Below the pieces are notes generated by a model that saw nothing but the letters and a program-made list of their open reading frames with translations, had not been told where the DNA came from and did not search any database. Made by a program: the position numbers and the translations under genes. Of a stretch of DNA of 64,000 nt, positions 1-20,403 are shown piece by piece. The DNA comes from Luscinia megarhynchos (taxonomy: Eukaryota > Chordata > Aves > Passeriformes > Turdidae): contig JAPFBE010000002.1 in NCBI GenBank assembly GCA_034336665.1, positions 83,072,905-83,136,904 of the forward strand. The letters are read 5' to 3'. How positions within the stretch are numbered: position 1 is the stretch's first letter; the number at the start of each line of letters is the position of its first letter.

Positions 1-3000
1 TCTCTGAATACATCATCATTCTTAGCTGCAGAAAACTGACAGGAAAAAGTATATGAAAAAAAGTATACCTGACTGTTCTGGTTGGAGCACTTGCAGCATG
101 ATGCTGGAGAACATACAAGGATTCACTTAGCAGCATGCACAGATATATAACATTCTAGTACCTAGAATGAACTGCATGTTACTGCATTTATTTACATTGT
201 ATTGACATCCTTCTCCAAGTTAATTATGCCCTATTGCACTTCAAATGCTGTCAATATTTTAGTATCCTAACTTCTAATCTTAAGTACTTAGTTGGTACAT
301 CTTTGATTCTATCAATTTTTCTCCAAACACAGTCTTTTCATATATTACATATATGATAAGATATAACATATAATACAGACATATTATGGATTTGTAGATA
401 TGAATAATGATGTGTCACTGAGATCAGGGAGAGAAGTATTGTGTCCATTTTGTGGTTTTCAATGCTCTGATTAAGCTGATTGTTACTCCTTTAGATGGAA
501 ATTAGTTTGAGAAAAAGGAAAAAGAAACTGAATGTATTCATTAGTGGAATTATGAATTCCTTTCTAGTCCTGGAGTTTCTATTAACTATGTATACTGGTG
601 GTATAGGTAAAGGAAATAAAGGTAGGCTTTACCTCCAATAATGATAACTTTTATAAAGTGCAATGGAATAAAAAAGGGTATTTTTTTCTTCCTATAGGTA
701 AATACTTCTGATATCCAAAGCCTGTAGTCCTTGAAAGCTGTCCCACAGCAACTCCTACTGACTTCTCTGGTATTTTGAGCTGAACTAACACAGAGATAAA
801 TATTTCAAGGATCAGGCTTGATATGTTTGGGAACAGGGTATGCTGGGTTGGGGGTAGGTAAGTGTAGCAACATTTTATCCCTTTAAATTCAAAATGAAAT
901 TATTAGCATCATAAAATCTTTGACAGTCAAGAAACTCCAAAGAAAACATGATCTGCAAAGATTGGTTTAAATTCTGTTATCTGAATCACAAGTGCAATTC
1001 CTTTTGATGTCAATGGGAGTATTGTCTTTGTTACTGAAAGTAAAATATGACCTGTTGTCTATTTGCTTGTCTGTTATGGAACTACAGATGAGGCTGCAGA
1101 ACCAAACAGATACACCTGGACAGATTTGATAGCCTTTGCAAACCGTTAGTCTTGAACCTAGCATTTGCATGAAACTACACTGAATATTTTATTTTGTATA
1201 TTTTAAGCCAGTGCTAAGTTTAAAAAAACAAACACTTAAGAGGTTCATAGTACAATTATTCAGGGTTTGCAACATTTTTTTTGTACTGTCTATACTTATC
1301 ATATGTTGTTAAAAATTTGCCACAATTGGAAAGACTACTTTTTTCATTACTGAATAATATATTTCCATGAAGTTTTCTTTGAAATATCTGTAGATTCCAG
1401 CATCTGTAGATTCTTCTCTATTGTCATTATTTATACACCAATGAGAAACTACCAAGTGATTGCATATGACAATCATCTGAAACATTGCTTCTGTTGGAAA
1501 TATATGTTGCTTAGCTAATTTTTTCACAGTGATAATTGCCTAAAGTTGGCTGTTAGTTGTAGCTTTATCAAAAGCTTTTGCTCATTAGATTTTAGATTGA
1601 AGAAATGGAGATGTGCAATCAGATGGTGAGCTAGTTGTGTGCTGGATTAGTGAGGTTTACTGAGCAATTTCTAGTAACAGAGCAGATTCTCCCACCTCAC
1701 CATTACTGTGTGCAGGGCATGATGCTCTTTTTCTTTTGAATTTTTTTAGAAAGCACTTTACCTGCTGTAAGCTCCATGACTCTTTTTATACCTGATTAAG
1801 ATATATCCACAAGAAGGGAAGACTTTCCTGGGGAATATGTGTTGAAGTTCTCTCAGGTCTTTAGAGATTCTTCAGGGAAGAAAATATTTGACCCCAGTTT
1901 GTCCCAAAGAACACAAGTCCTTGTAATTAATCTGGACAAATACATCACATACAAATAATCTTTCCCTTTCAAAATAATTATACACAACTACAGCATAGCC
2001 AAAGTATTTGGGATCTATATGTACCTGGTAGGAGATATGGGGACCTCAAGTCAGTTGGTTAGCAGGCCGATTTGGGAAAGTCAGCAATTTAAAAGTAATA
2101 TGGAAACAAGGTGGAGTTGAAGGAATAATAATGAAATAAATAAACAAACAATGAGGTTGCCTTTTTGGAGAAAAAAATCTTCCTTGAAATAAAACAGTGA
2201 AAAACTAAGATTGTTATACCTTCCTAGAATTATGTGCAGTATGTTGACTAGCCAGTACATTTCTAGATTATTTTGGTCATATTCCTGGGAAATAAGCCAA
2301 TACTGATAAATAGACTTGATGTTTGAAAAGCCTTTAGGATGAATCTAGTGATTGTAGTGTTGTAAATTTGAAATTGGGCTCTAGAAAATGTAGTCCATTT
2401 GACTTTATGAAAATGATAAATTTTGAAAAAATGTGAAAGTTAAGTTGCTTTGAATGCTATATATCACATTAAGTAGAGAAAAATGGGAAATGTTTCAGAA
2501 GTTGAAAAATACAATTGGAACACATCCTAATTCAAGTTATTCTTCTGGTAACATTTTCTTACCTGTGTATATTCCAGCACCATCATTACATGTGTCATGC
2601 ACCTCACTTGTTCTTATCCAAAATCTTATATTATCAACATTAAACAAAGCAATTTGTATCAGACAAGGAGTGACGTTTTTGCCCAGTGCCATCAGTCTGA
2701 TCTTCAGTTTATTTACAGTGCAGGTGAAGTCTGTGAGCTTTTTTTGTCACATAGGTATTTATTAAAAAGGAAGAAGTAAAGTTAGCTTGTCCACTTTAAC
2801 AGGTTCCATTTTCTGTAAATAAGAAAAGCACATATTAAGGTCATTCTCTGACATGCACATTTATTAAGGGAATCTGGTTTCTTTTTTAGACCAGTTATTT
2901 TCTCAAACTTTCAAACAATTCTAGGTAAACTTAAAATTAGTCAGTGTTTCTTTTTAATAAAACTGAGTACTGTAGTACTGATATTTAACTAAAATTTTAT

Positions 3001-5173
3001 TGTGAATGGTGTCTTTATTTTAGTGTATTGAAAGCTTGATAACCTTCAATTTGAAGTCAATGAAGTAATTCTTTAAAATAACAATTAAGCATTTCACTCT
3101 CAATAAGAACAAAGTGGGAATTCCATAGAGTCTATTTCTGCTCAGTACTGAAGGGTCCCTATTGATTACCTGGTAGGCAGAAGGTAAAAGAATCAATAGG
3201 ATTGCTATCTATGGACCATGTCCTGCTTCTTTTACTTTGAATACATGGAAAAATTTCCATGGCTTCTGTTGTTTTCAATGCTGAAATGTAGAAGACATAA
3301 GAACTGCAAGGTTTCACTTTGTCATGATGGCACCAAATAGATATTATAATGAAACTGTCTTGAATATTGAGATACATACAAATATAAATTTGATTGCAAT
3401 ATTATCTATGACTTGTATAAATTAGAAAGTCAGTTTTCTTTTTGTCTAAATTTTCTTCCATTTAAGGAATTCTTCAAGTCAAATACCTGCCCATTAATTT
3501 TCAATGCACTGTGGTTAACATTTTATTTTGTTAAAATCCCTGGCAGTCCTCTGTGAAGTACTTAAGAAAGAGAAGCTTTAAAAAAAGTGTTTGAAAAGTA
3601 GCCTGTTTATAATGCATTACAGAGATATAATTCCTCTGAAAAAATACGCTTTTTACAGTCAAATCATTTCATAACTAATAGAAAAAAGGCAGGAGTATGG
3701 TTTATTAGAAAACATCCCATTCCAGTTGTCAGGGTTTTAATCAAAATCCCAGGCCTTGTGGAGTAATCTAAGGATTTTCTCTTCTGTTTTCTTAGTTGTT
3801 TATTGAACTATAATCCCAATAATGAGCAAGTAACAAAACTCAGCTGCACCTATGAAACTACCACCTATCACAGTCCTTTCAGTCTCAAACAGGATAACCA
3901 GAGCATAACTACTGTGAAGCAATACAATTATGAATTTCTTGAGGGGGAAAAAGGAGAGATAAGTGCACAGAAGTCAGCTAACACTGATGCATGGGTGGCT
4001 ACAGCATGCAAAGGGTTAACAAGATTTTCATTTTAGATAGTTGCCGTAGTAACAATCAGAGAGCTCAGGCTGTATCTTTTCTATTTGTGGGGAATGTTTA
4101 GATTTACAGAGTAGCTCAGCTTATTATATATCTGCCTTGATTGCTGGATAAGGTTCGTTGATTAAAAACAGAATAAGATGCATTTTTATAATACTAAGGG
4201 AACCCACTGCCCCCTGCCTCTGCCTCCCATCACTCTTTGTCCAGATCTCTCTCAGCTCTCCCAGCACTTGCCCGCTGCCCAAGGTGTGGCTGTAAATCAA
4301 GTTTCACTTGAACTTTCAGGAAGCAGGAGCTGGATCTGCCTGAGCTGCATGGAGCAGGAGCTCTTGGTCCTGAGCATCCCTTTTTTCCTTCCAGTGGCTG
4401 ATGTGAACCTAAAGTCATGGCACCCCCAGCTCTGGGTTTGAGCACTGCTTCTTTTGTTTGAGGCTGTAGCTAGTGTTTGCTTGTTCAACATCCACAGCTT
4501 AGTAAAAGGAAGTTTGATCAAAGGTCACCTCAGTGGAGGAGTGTTCTGTCCTCAGAATTAGCAGGAGCTATCAGAGGCTCTGCAGACATGAGCACCTCCC
4601 TTCAGTGTGCAAATAGGATCTGACTTGTGAGAATCAGGCAATTTCCTTTCCTGAAAAACTGAGAAGGCTTGTGGTGAGCACAGCAGCAGCTGTGCAGAGG
4701 TTGTAGCAACCTGAAGCCTGGAGGCTGCCACACAAAACCAGTGCCCCATGCTGGTGGCAGCCTCACACCTCAGCTGAGGGCTCACATCTCTTGGGAGCAG
4801 GGAAAAAACCCTGCCTAGCTGGAATGCCAGGTTCAAGGCTGCCTTGAACAGCTGCTGCCACTTGGTGCCAAGTGATAGGAGGTAGTTGTTTCAAACAGAT
4901 ATGGTGGCTGCAGCAGTGTGGCATTTTAATGCCTAATTCTGTGATAAGAGAAATTCTGGTATAAAGTTGTACTAACTTGTGGGGTTTGATAGCCTTGTCT
5001 TCTCTGATTCTGCCAATTTCTGAAGCTTTTACTCTTTGCAAGCTTGATTTACCTCTGCTGCTTTGTGGTGTTAGGTTGCTTTCTTGGCTCCATAACACAC
5101 AACTGAGGGTCTTTCTTTCCCTTTTATTGGCTTCATTGGTATCTTGAAGTGCTAGGAACATTTGGAAGCTGGC
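1..5173. other. Gene-free AT-rich DNA
   Basis: I see no recognisable gene. Reading frames here reach about 130 codons, lie on both strands, overlap one another and resemble no family I know. A GC-richer patch at about 4,180-4,900 is open on both strands at once, which argues for base composition rather than coding. A strong acceptor-like and donor-like pair brackets 698-857, but all three frames of that block contain stops (see findings). Confidence 0.6.
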
Positions 5174-5206
5174 TTCTTTTTTCTTTTTTTTTTTTTTTTT
5201 CCTCAG
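5174..5206 (+). other. Poly-T tract ending in CCTCAG
   Basis: A run of about 25 T, broken by two C, is followed directly by CCTCAG and then GT. It has the form of a very strong 3' splice acceptor on the plus strand. It could equally be the reversed poly-A tail of an old retroposed copy, or a plain homopolymer. No convincing coding frame or donor follows it. Confidence 0.4.
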
Positions 5207-8200
5207 GTATCTGAAAATTCATTCAAAAATTTTACTGGAAGGATAAAGGATTTGATTTTATTGGATTGGATAGGGTGTTCTTTGAAGCAGAGAAGACCTT
5301 CAAGGAAAAAATACCTTTTGGAATTAAAAAGTAATTTTTTGTGAAACTGGTCTTAGCCAACAGCTTTCTAATCACTTAAATTCAGTCTGCAGTGTGGTGG
5401 TACTCAGCTTGACTCTTATTTCCACTGTGAGTTTTCATTTCATACTGCAACAACAACAAAATTAACCTGACCCCTGTATATGACATATGTGCAAATTTGT
5501 TGTTCTTTTTGATGCTCCCTACTTTTGAAAGTCAGCCCACTCCCACTTGAGGACCAGTCCTTGGATTTGTGATCTCAGAGTCTTTACAGGTCCCAAGGTG
5601 TCCTGTTTGAGAACACAGAGCTGGCCTGAAGTGGCTTCATTGATAAACTGACAGCTGACAGGAGTTTGATACCAACAGTCTTTAGTCATAGATGTACCCA
5701 GTTACTGCTTTCATCAAATTCACACTGTTTTGTTTCTACACATGGAAGTGAATGAATCCATCAGCTCCCTTTAAGCAATCACCCTTTTATCAACACTGTC
5801 ATTTAAACACAGGATATCAACCTGTGTATATCCATCAGTCCCAGATACAAACTTTGGTTCATAGGGAAATCCTTGCTGCAAAGAATTTTAAAAAATCAAG
5901 TTTATTTCTTTCTGAGAAAAAGATCCTTCAAGTAATCTTGTCAAGCTTCCAGTTTCCTTGTCTATTGTTACTTATTTCAAGTGTTGTTTTTTAGTTCCTT
6001 TAAATATGTTAGTAGTATGGGAGGGGTTTGGGCTTTGTTCATTGTTATTTTCAAGTTATAAACATAGCACCAGGTCTCTATCTCCCTTTTACTCCTTCTT
6101 TTTTGCATAAATGTTTCGTAACTATCTGTATGAAATTTCCAAGTAAAATGCATATTCTTGGAACTGTTTTTCCTTATGGAAAGTCTTTTACCCTTAACTT
6201 CATTGTGTTCAAAACCAAAAGCCTGAAAACAGCATTCCTACACTACCTCTTTGTTTCCAGATTTTAAGATCTATTATGCAATAGTATAGTGTGTAATCAT
6301 AATTATGCATTCATGATGATGTTTGTACTGGCTCAACTCAGGAATAGTGTGAGAAAGCTAATCTCGAAGCTACAGGCTGTTTTCCTGGACTTTAGATTCT
6401 GATCTGAGCTGCTTGTTGAGTCTTACTGGAACCAGAGCCCTGTACTCACCAGTCCTGCTGCTGGATTCTCCATCTTTATCTCCAGTCCCAGTGAAGGACC
6501 TTCACTCATTCTTTTGAAACTTCTTTTTTTCATGGAAACTTGCATAGTTGCAGTTCTTAATCATGCTACATATAATCAGTACACTGAAATAATTTAAATG
6601 AGAGCTGGGGTTACACAACAATGCCATACAAACTGCAAAAACTGAGGATACTTTTAATCTGGCATTGGGCATTTTAGGGAAATTAATTTTCATTTTTGTA
6701 TGATAACAGTGAAATAAACTCATGCTTTGGAGGCAGTGGGGAAAAAATGCTTGATTGTGTGCAGCATATTCTTCAACTGGAAGAAAGTAACTGCATGCAA
6801 GGTAAAGCTGCTGCTCATCTTCTTGGTCCAAGGTTTCTGAAATGATAAAGGAAATGTAAGTACCAAGGATCTGTAATTCAGATCTGTGACAGATCACATT
6901 AGTGAGGAAAAAAAAAGAATTTTGGAAAGTATTTTCTCTGAAATCCTCATTTTAATTAGTGACTTAATACCACTATTATTTATTTTAAAATCTATGCAAA
7001 ACTCGATGGTATAGAAGGAAAATTAAAACCCCTAAAATACTGCACAGTCATATGTTAAAATCTATTGAAATGATTTTCTTTTGAAGTCTATTTTAATATT
7101 TTGAGGGTTTTTTCACTGAGAATGTTCGGGAAGGGATTTTCAATGGAATAAAAAAAAGTCAAAATTTTACACAAAAACACAAAGCATATCTTATGAAACT
7201 CTAATTGGCTAAAGGAAATGTCACAAAATTCCATTTTTGATATACTAGTAAAACAGAAATTATAAGTGAATATATAATAACCAGATATTTCCAATTATTT
7301 GTAAAGTTTTCTATCAGTATTACATATAGAGTGTGTGTGTGTAAAGTTAATTGCTCTCCTCATTACTTGTGAACAAGAAAGCATAGAGTAATAGTAAAGT
7401 CATTAAAGGAACCTTGTTCCAGTTTATTTGTACATAAGCTCTCAAGTATCGTGTGCAATGCAGCAGCATACCAACTAGCAACACACTCACAGAAGACCAT
7501 TTAAGTTTGTTTTTTTTATGGACACAAGAAGCTGATTTTAAAGCCATCCCTAAGAAGATTGTCCTTGATTTTACATTATCCTGGGTGGGTGTTTCAATTT
7601 CTTCCATTTACTATCATGCTCGCTAGGGAGAAAATATCCTAGTGTCTGCTTAATAGTGATGGAATTTTCTACATGAAGATGTAAGGAGGAATTAGGTTTT
7701 ACCCCATAATTATATATTAAATCAGTGTTAAAATACAGTTGTAATCAAATCCTTTCATATCCCAAGGCCACACATTTGATACAGTACATTGGAAGGTCAG
7801 AATACTTAGCTGAGTATACACCCCTTGAGACTCAACAGATGTACAGATACGTGGCCTAATCCCAAAAATGCATTCATAAGTCTGGAAGATCAGAATTGAG
7901 CCTTAATTCTCTAAAGGACTGCCACAATGTTGTGTGGTCCTTTCATCCAAATTAGAATGATTCATTATGCCTAGTCCATTAGCACCATCAGGGCTAGGTG
8001 TGGGCCATAAAATCTGCATTAGGATTTCTAAATATGTCAAGGATAATCTTAAAAGGAGATAAACTGGGATGTTTTAACTGAACTAAAAATAATTAATCAA
8101 AGTCATACATATAGACTTCTGGTTGTTGAATCATGTGTTAAACTTCTACCTTGAATGATTATTCTAACAAACGTAAAACTTGGGCAGAGAAGTGCAAGTT

Positions 8201-8828
8201 GGATTTATGCTCTTACTTTGAAGTACCACGTTTCATCTTAGTGAAGAGATATATGTAAATAGCTAATAAAAGGATGCATAAAAATCTTTAAAAGTCCTCA
8301 AGAAAGACATAGATTCTTTTCTATTTCGCAATTCTATTTCAAATCAGAGAGGAAATTATATATAGTATTTTGTGTGCATTCAGTGTGTGCACCAGTGAAG
8401 TTCAAATATGGTGTAATGCATCACCAAGTGAATTACTCTGCAACACCTACACCACTAACTACAATGCCTTTGTATTGAATATATATTTCATAAAGACCTC
8501 ACAATATTAGTTGTAAATGTAATCCTAATAGAGCTGCACTCATTTATATAGTTAAAATATTGGACAAGCATACACAAAGAACTTATTTTCTCCCTCTTTA
8601 GTTCTGAGAAAGGAAAAAAAGGTTGAAATTTTAAAAAGTTATATTTTACTATGCTAAAGTGTGACTTACCATTCATGACAAAAACATACACAACCTGATT
8701 TTGCAGTTCCAAACAAAGTAATAAAAATATATAAGAAAAATCTATAACTAGCTATTCTATAGTTCTGTGTAATGGATGATTAATAGAAGGCTTTATGCGT
8801 GGCCTATTTTATTTTTGTGTTTTTAATG
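5207..8828. other. Gene-free AT-rich DNA
   Basis: No gene or repeat family is recognised. A short GT dinucleotide run lies at 7,330-7,342. The reading frames present are short, rich in Phe, Leu, Lys and Asn, and look like chance frames in AT-rich DNA. Confidence 0.55.
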
Positions 8829-9125
8829 GATTCATAGAATCATGGGATAGTTTGGGTTGGAATGGGCCTTAAAGATCATCATTTTCAACCCCCCAGCCTG
8901 AGGCTGGGACACCTTGCACTAGACCAGGCTGCTCAATACCCCATCCAGCCTGGCCTGGAACACTTCCAGTTACAGGAAATCTTATTGTCTGAGCAATCTG
9001 TGTCAGAGCCTTACCACTCTCATAGTGAAACATTTCTTGTATCTAATCTAAACCTACTCTCTTTCAGTTTAAAGCTATTCCCCCTTGTCCTATAATTACC
9101 TCTTTTTCTATTCCTTAGATAAAAA
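8829..9125 (-). mobile_element. CR1 LINE, 3' fragment
   Basis: CR1 is the dominant non-LTR retrotransposon of birds and reptiles. The plus strand carries the reverse complement of the CR1 3' end. It starts with a CATAGAAT unit, the remains of the terminal 8-bp repeat. Then come the diagnostic stretches AAGATCATC, ACTAGACCAGGCTGC, CATCCAGCCTGGCCTGGAA and TTTCAGTTTAAAGC. The copy is 5'-truncated after about 300 bp, as most CR1 copies are, and holds only 3' UTR and the last part of ORF2. The far boundary near 9,100-9,125 is approximate because similarity fades into AT-rich DNA. Confidence 0.9.
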
Positions 9126-12100
9126 GAAATTTGGACTTCTGGAAAAGGCGATTTAAATCATCCATTCCAGGATAACAAAAAGTATAACAAAGAAAAAAAA
9201 TACAAAATTGCTCTAAACTAGAAATTATTTAGTACCACACTAAACTAAGCTGGAGATACAGCAATCATTTTGGATGGCTTTGGTGTAAATAAATAGACCA
9301 GGGGACCAGGCAGAATTAATCCATATGCAATATAAATGCCTTCATGTCTTCTGGAAAAACGTCTGTAATTGTCCCCTTGATCATCTGAAATATCATCACT
9401 ATTGTCACATTAACTGCCCCAAGCCCAAATGATACTTGTGCAAAGTGAGAGACCAGCTGGCAGAAGCTTACTGATGGTTTATCCCACAGTTTAACCCATG
9501 AACTATCCAGAGTAAATTCAATGTTTGCAGATTTGCAGCTGAGCCATACTGAGCAGAGTATTCATCTATCTTTTGTGAGACATGTTTGGCAAAAGTGAAA
9601 TAAGTTACATCCAAGCAAGTGCATTCACAAAGTGTTTACTGGCAAATATCAACATGGCTTCATTAGTAGAAAGAGAGATGAAATTCTTAGAGTACACAAT
9701 AATTTACAGCAGTCAGGTTAACCCAGTAGGAAAAATGCACTGATAATTCAGCGTGAAAGTGTGCAAGCAGCACTGCATTATATCTTGTCTAAAGATAAGT
9801 TATATAGTGTGTGATTTCATCAGTACAGGTGCATGTCATCTCTGAAATAGTATTATCCAAAGTATTCAACTTTACAGTAAAGCAGGAAGGTTCAACACCC
9901 ATGGCAAATACCTGGGCAGTAAGACACACTGACAGTGCTCATGCTACCCACAGGTATCAACTCACCACAACAGAGATGATTCTCTTAGAGTTGCCAATTT
10001 TAAGAATATCCTCAGCACAACTATGCTAATCACTGCACTGACTAAGAATGGGGTTTCCTGCTTCTGGTCATTGTGTAAACACACAATACATATATACACT
10101 GCTTTCCCAAAGAACAAAATGAACAGGAAAGAGAGTAAAAGGAAAAATGAAATAAGACAGCAAAGTCAAGAGAGTGATGGCAGAATACACTGCTCTCCAT
10201 CCCGTGCTCTTTGAGAAAGGAAGTTATCCATACACAGTCAGGTATTTATGAAATGGGGGGGAAAAGGAGGGAGGAAAGGGCGAGGGAGCAGCAGCTGTGG
10301 AGTGAGGCCAGGTGAAGGCTTTAGAGGAAGGGAGGACTGCAGTAGAAAGCTCATCAAGATGGAATGGTGTGGGCAGTGGAAGATCACTGAGTGTTCCAAG
10401 ATCCATTTTCCAGCTTTTCATACCTGTTCCAATCAGTTGGTCCTCACCTCCTCCAGGACTACAGAAGCAGACAGAAGGAATCACCAGAACTTGGCTAGGT
10501 CCAGGTATTCCAGAATATGGATTTATTTAAAAGTTCTTAGAACTGGGGAAGTGTTTGAAGATGGGTTCCAAGGGTATCCTGAGTTTAAAAGAACAAATTG
10601 AAGTTGCTTTTGACAACATTGCTTTGTACCTAAATTACAGTGACTTTTGATTTATATTTATTCTACAGATTTGAAAAAAATGCACTCTAATTATGTGAAA
10701 TGAATTGAACCCCGTGTTTAGCACACATTTAATTTGCATTAGGCAGTCACATTTGATGGTAATAAAAATTTTGAAATAATTTTTAAATCTTGCCAAGTGT
10801 TGGAAAATATTAACATACCTAGGGTGTGGGAGTTTTTTTGTTTGAATATTTTCTTTGGTCTGCTTTAGGTTTGTGGATGAAATGTAAATAGTAATACATG
10901 GTGTAATGTATATTCAGTCTTGTCACTTGACAAGTGATGATTCCTTGGGGTAAACAGCAGGGTTTCTCAGTTGCAGGGGATCCCAGCTGTCTTTTAGGAT
11001 TCCATCTGTGTGCACATTTTCTTTCCCCTTTTTATTTTTTGTGTTTGAAACATTTAAAGATTTTGGTTTGACCACAGCCTCTTCAACTGTTACCAATGTT
11101 TTTCTTCTACTATCACCAAAAAAGATACTGGGAAGTAGATGGTTCTTTACTTCATCACTAGTTTCATGGCCCATCACAAGTAACAATTTGTGCAGATATA
11201 CAGATTCTTGAACACTCGTCTGAAATCCTGAATCCCATAAAGTTGGAAAGTAGTAACTGAAACAATTATCCCATGCAGTCTGAAGATTTAGGTGAAATTA
11301 ACTGCATACATTATGTTGGTATCAGGTTTTCAGAGTTTGTGGGTTTGTTTTTTTTTTTCCAACCACAAGGACTAAGGATGCAAAATTTCTTTTGCTTTTA
11401 GTTCAAGTTTCAAGATCTCCCCTGCAGACATAGTGGAGGCTGTGAAAGCTGAAATGCTGGTGAAATTGTAAGATTCCAGAGTGGATGTTTATAGATGGAG
11501 ACTGTCATGTCTTTGCTTTAATTAGTGATGTTGTCATCAGCATGGAACCACAGTACTGAAAACCTCCTGGCATCTCCAGTGTTGTGTTAGTGGAGAGGAG
11601 TTGCCTCTGCGTGTCTAGCAAAGAAAGCTGTGGCACTGTGAAGTGCTGCCACGGGCCTTGACTGGCAGGTTTTCCAGAAAAGCCCTTGAGATAAATATTC
11701 TTCCAAGCATGAATCCTCCTTGGAAAAAGATAAGAGTTTTCAGGGAAGCTGCAGAAAGTGAAAGACAGTCCAGCTGATTGCATACAAATGAACAACAAAA
11801 CATGATCTTGGTCTGTCCGTTGGGCTGTTTGGATGGGATTGTCTTACAGCTTCATGATTTTGTAATCAGTTATAAGATAAAGAAATGCATTTAGACAGTC
11901 AATGTGCGAGGTGATAAAATGGAGTTGCCACTCTTCTTATTATTCAAAAACATCTTAAAACAAATCTTAGTTAATCAGGGGTAGTCTGAGACCTATACAA
12001 ATATCTGTTATTGCTCTGTTAGGAGCCCTTCCCAACTGAATTGGTTCAATGAGCTTTACAAAGTTTGCTAAATTGAGTATGGTGATCATCAAAGGTGAAC

Positions 12101-13639
12101 TCAACCTCTCTAGAGGGGATATTCTGCAGTTTCAGCAGGTCAACCCTGCCATGATCCAATTGAATTTAAATTGAATTTCAAAGTAGAAACCTCTGTCATT
12201 GTATTAACTGGTGTTTTGCTAGCCCAGACTCATATCTGAAGGCACCTGAGATATATTTAGAGCTCTCTTCCCAGTACACTCTTGGTTTTAATTGACTATA
12301 TAAACTAACTCTGCCCAGGGGGTGTTGGAACTTTCTCCAAGGTCATGAAGATACTCTGGTAGTAATCTGTGTCTTTCATGGGAGCTCAGGCTCTTTGGAA
12401 GATTTAGGAAGAAAATCTGTTTGCAGGAACCGAAATACAGTAGGAAACAAAGCCTTTGAGTATCAGTGCACCTTCTTAAATAATGTTCCAAGAGTTCTTG
12501 GAACACCATGCCTGGGACAGGATGGTCATGTCACAGTGACTTACTGAACATGAGCTCAGTAGCACAGCTCCTGAAGAAACAGCCAGCACTGATCAGGCAT
12601 TTGACATCAGAATTTCATAGATTTCAAACAACTTGATTGTGCCCTATTTTTCTTAAGCGTGGGGGTTTCCTCAAGTTTCTGCCAGGCCACACACATCATA
12701 TGTTAGAAATCTTTGCAGGGAAGAGCCCATCTAATGTTACTTTTCAGCACTGATTCCACTTAGCAAGAGTGCAAAACTATTTTTGGCTGGCTGTGATGGC
12801 TATTTTTATCTCCATTAACCTCTTGACTGAATATAAACATTTATTGAGGGTTACCTCCCTTGTTTGTCCAGTTGCTTCAAAGGTTAGTGAAAAGTGGATG
12901 CCTGCCTGACCTCTTTTATCCTCATTAGCTAATTCTAATTGTTCCCTGAGAGATCACACTTTTGACCCTGCTTGTCCTTGTCAAATTTGTCTAGTTATGG
13001 CATGAAAACATTAGCAGAAATTGCATTTTCAGGGAAACGAGTGTAGAATGCTCCCGTGTTGAATGTACCTAGTGTAGAGCAATGAACAATACTGTGGGTC
13101 TGTAATGTTTGAAAAATGTGAGGTAATTACTGTATGGCCCTGTCTTACAGGCACCCATGTTAGCAGATCCCTGTGATTATACATGGGCAGTAGGGAGAAT
13201 GTTTTGTAAGCTTTTGAGTAATGTGTAGCAGTTCTTTTGGAGGGAGAAATAAAATTATGTTTGGTTTTTGAAGTCTTATTTGTAAACAGCTGCAATATTA
13301 TTACTTCTGTATCAAGAAAGCTTGTTTTGTGTGTGTGTATAGAAAGGTACATTTCTTAAGCTAGAGATATTTCTGATAGAACTTAAAAAATACCCAAACA
13401 GAAGAGTGTAACAATACCCAAACAAAAGGTAGGTAACATCTACCACCCTATTTTGGGAATGACCAACTAAATTTTGCAGTATGACAAATACATCTGATGA
13501 ATTTCAGGATGATTTTCATAGAGCTCTCTGAAAGCCAGAGTATGAACATGCTTTAATTCAAGTAGGATGATATCCCAAAGGTAAAAGAGCTGTCATGAGG
13601 AACATGTTGCCCTGCCAAGACTTTCTTCAGTTCAAGCCA
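9126..13639. other. Gene-free DNA
   Basis: No gene is recognised. A purine-rich patch at 10,250-10,350 contains a G-quadruplex motif, listed separately. Frames of up to 117 codons at 10,248-10,601 arise from this biased patch and look like no known protein. A short 11-bp tandem copy of ATTGAATTTAA lies near 12,160-12,190. Confidence 0.55.
10255..10286 (+). other. G-quadruplex motif
   Basis: Four G-runs of three or more (10,255-10,261, 10,269-10,271, 10,278-10,280, 10,284-10,286) are separated by loops of 7, 6 and 3 bases. This meets the standard G3+N1-7 rule on the plus strand. It sits inside a longer purine-rich stretch, so chance composition may be enough to explain it. Confidence 0.6.
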
Positions 13640-13965
13640 AGAAAGCCCTTTTTCCTGTTCCTTGGTGGTTCTCAGCTGTGGTTGTAAAGTTGAGACAAAG
13701 GTCTCAATTAGGTATCTCAAACAGACTGGTCCCAGGCTTCAGAGGTTGTAACCAGTGCCTTAAATTCCACAGACACTTAGTGCAAATTAAAAAGCAGTGG
13801 TGTAATGTGCTCAAAGCACGATATCCTGCTTTAGAAGCGGGTTGCTGCATTCTGCACCCGCTTCAGCTTTCAAATGGATTTAAAATGTAGCCTCAGGTAT
13901 AGCGCATTGCAGTAGTCTAATCTTGAGGTGATAAAGGCATGACTGATTTAACCATAGCTTCTTGT
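13640..13965 (-). mobile_element. Ancient LINE fossil (L2-like reverse transcriptase)
   Basis: Read on the minus strand from 13,932, the sequence gives ITSRLDYCNALYLRL. A few residues later come RVQNAATR, then HITPLL, then NLH and VEFKAL. This order of motifs (SRLDYCN, then VQNAAAR, then HITPVL, then LHWLP) is the C-terminal part of the reverse transcriptase of L2/CR1-like non-LTR elements. The frame is broken by stops at 13,870-13,872, 13,831-13,833 and 13,777-13,779, and similarity is lost below about 13,640. The element is therefore long dead and much older than the two CR1 copies. The exact family (L2, L3 or another CR1-clade element) cannot be settled by eye. An 8-bp inverted pair, AAGCGGGT/ACCCGCTT, lies inside it at 13,835-13,863. 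Confidence 0.75.
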
Positions 13966-20374
<6,409 letters not shown>

Positions 20375-20403
20375 TATTTATTTATTTATTTATTTATTTA
20401 TTA
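20375..20403 (+). repeat. (ATTT)n microsatellite
   Basis: About seven uninterrupted ATTT units. It is a simple tetranucleotide repeat and probably variable in length between individuals. Confidence 0.9.

Noticed and set aside
4868..4890. GAGGTAGTTGTTT, recalling the let-7 start
   Set aside because: It departs from let-7 after the seed and no pairing arm lies nearby.
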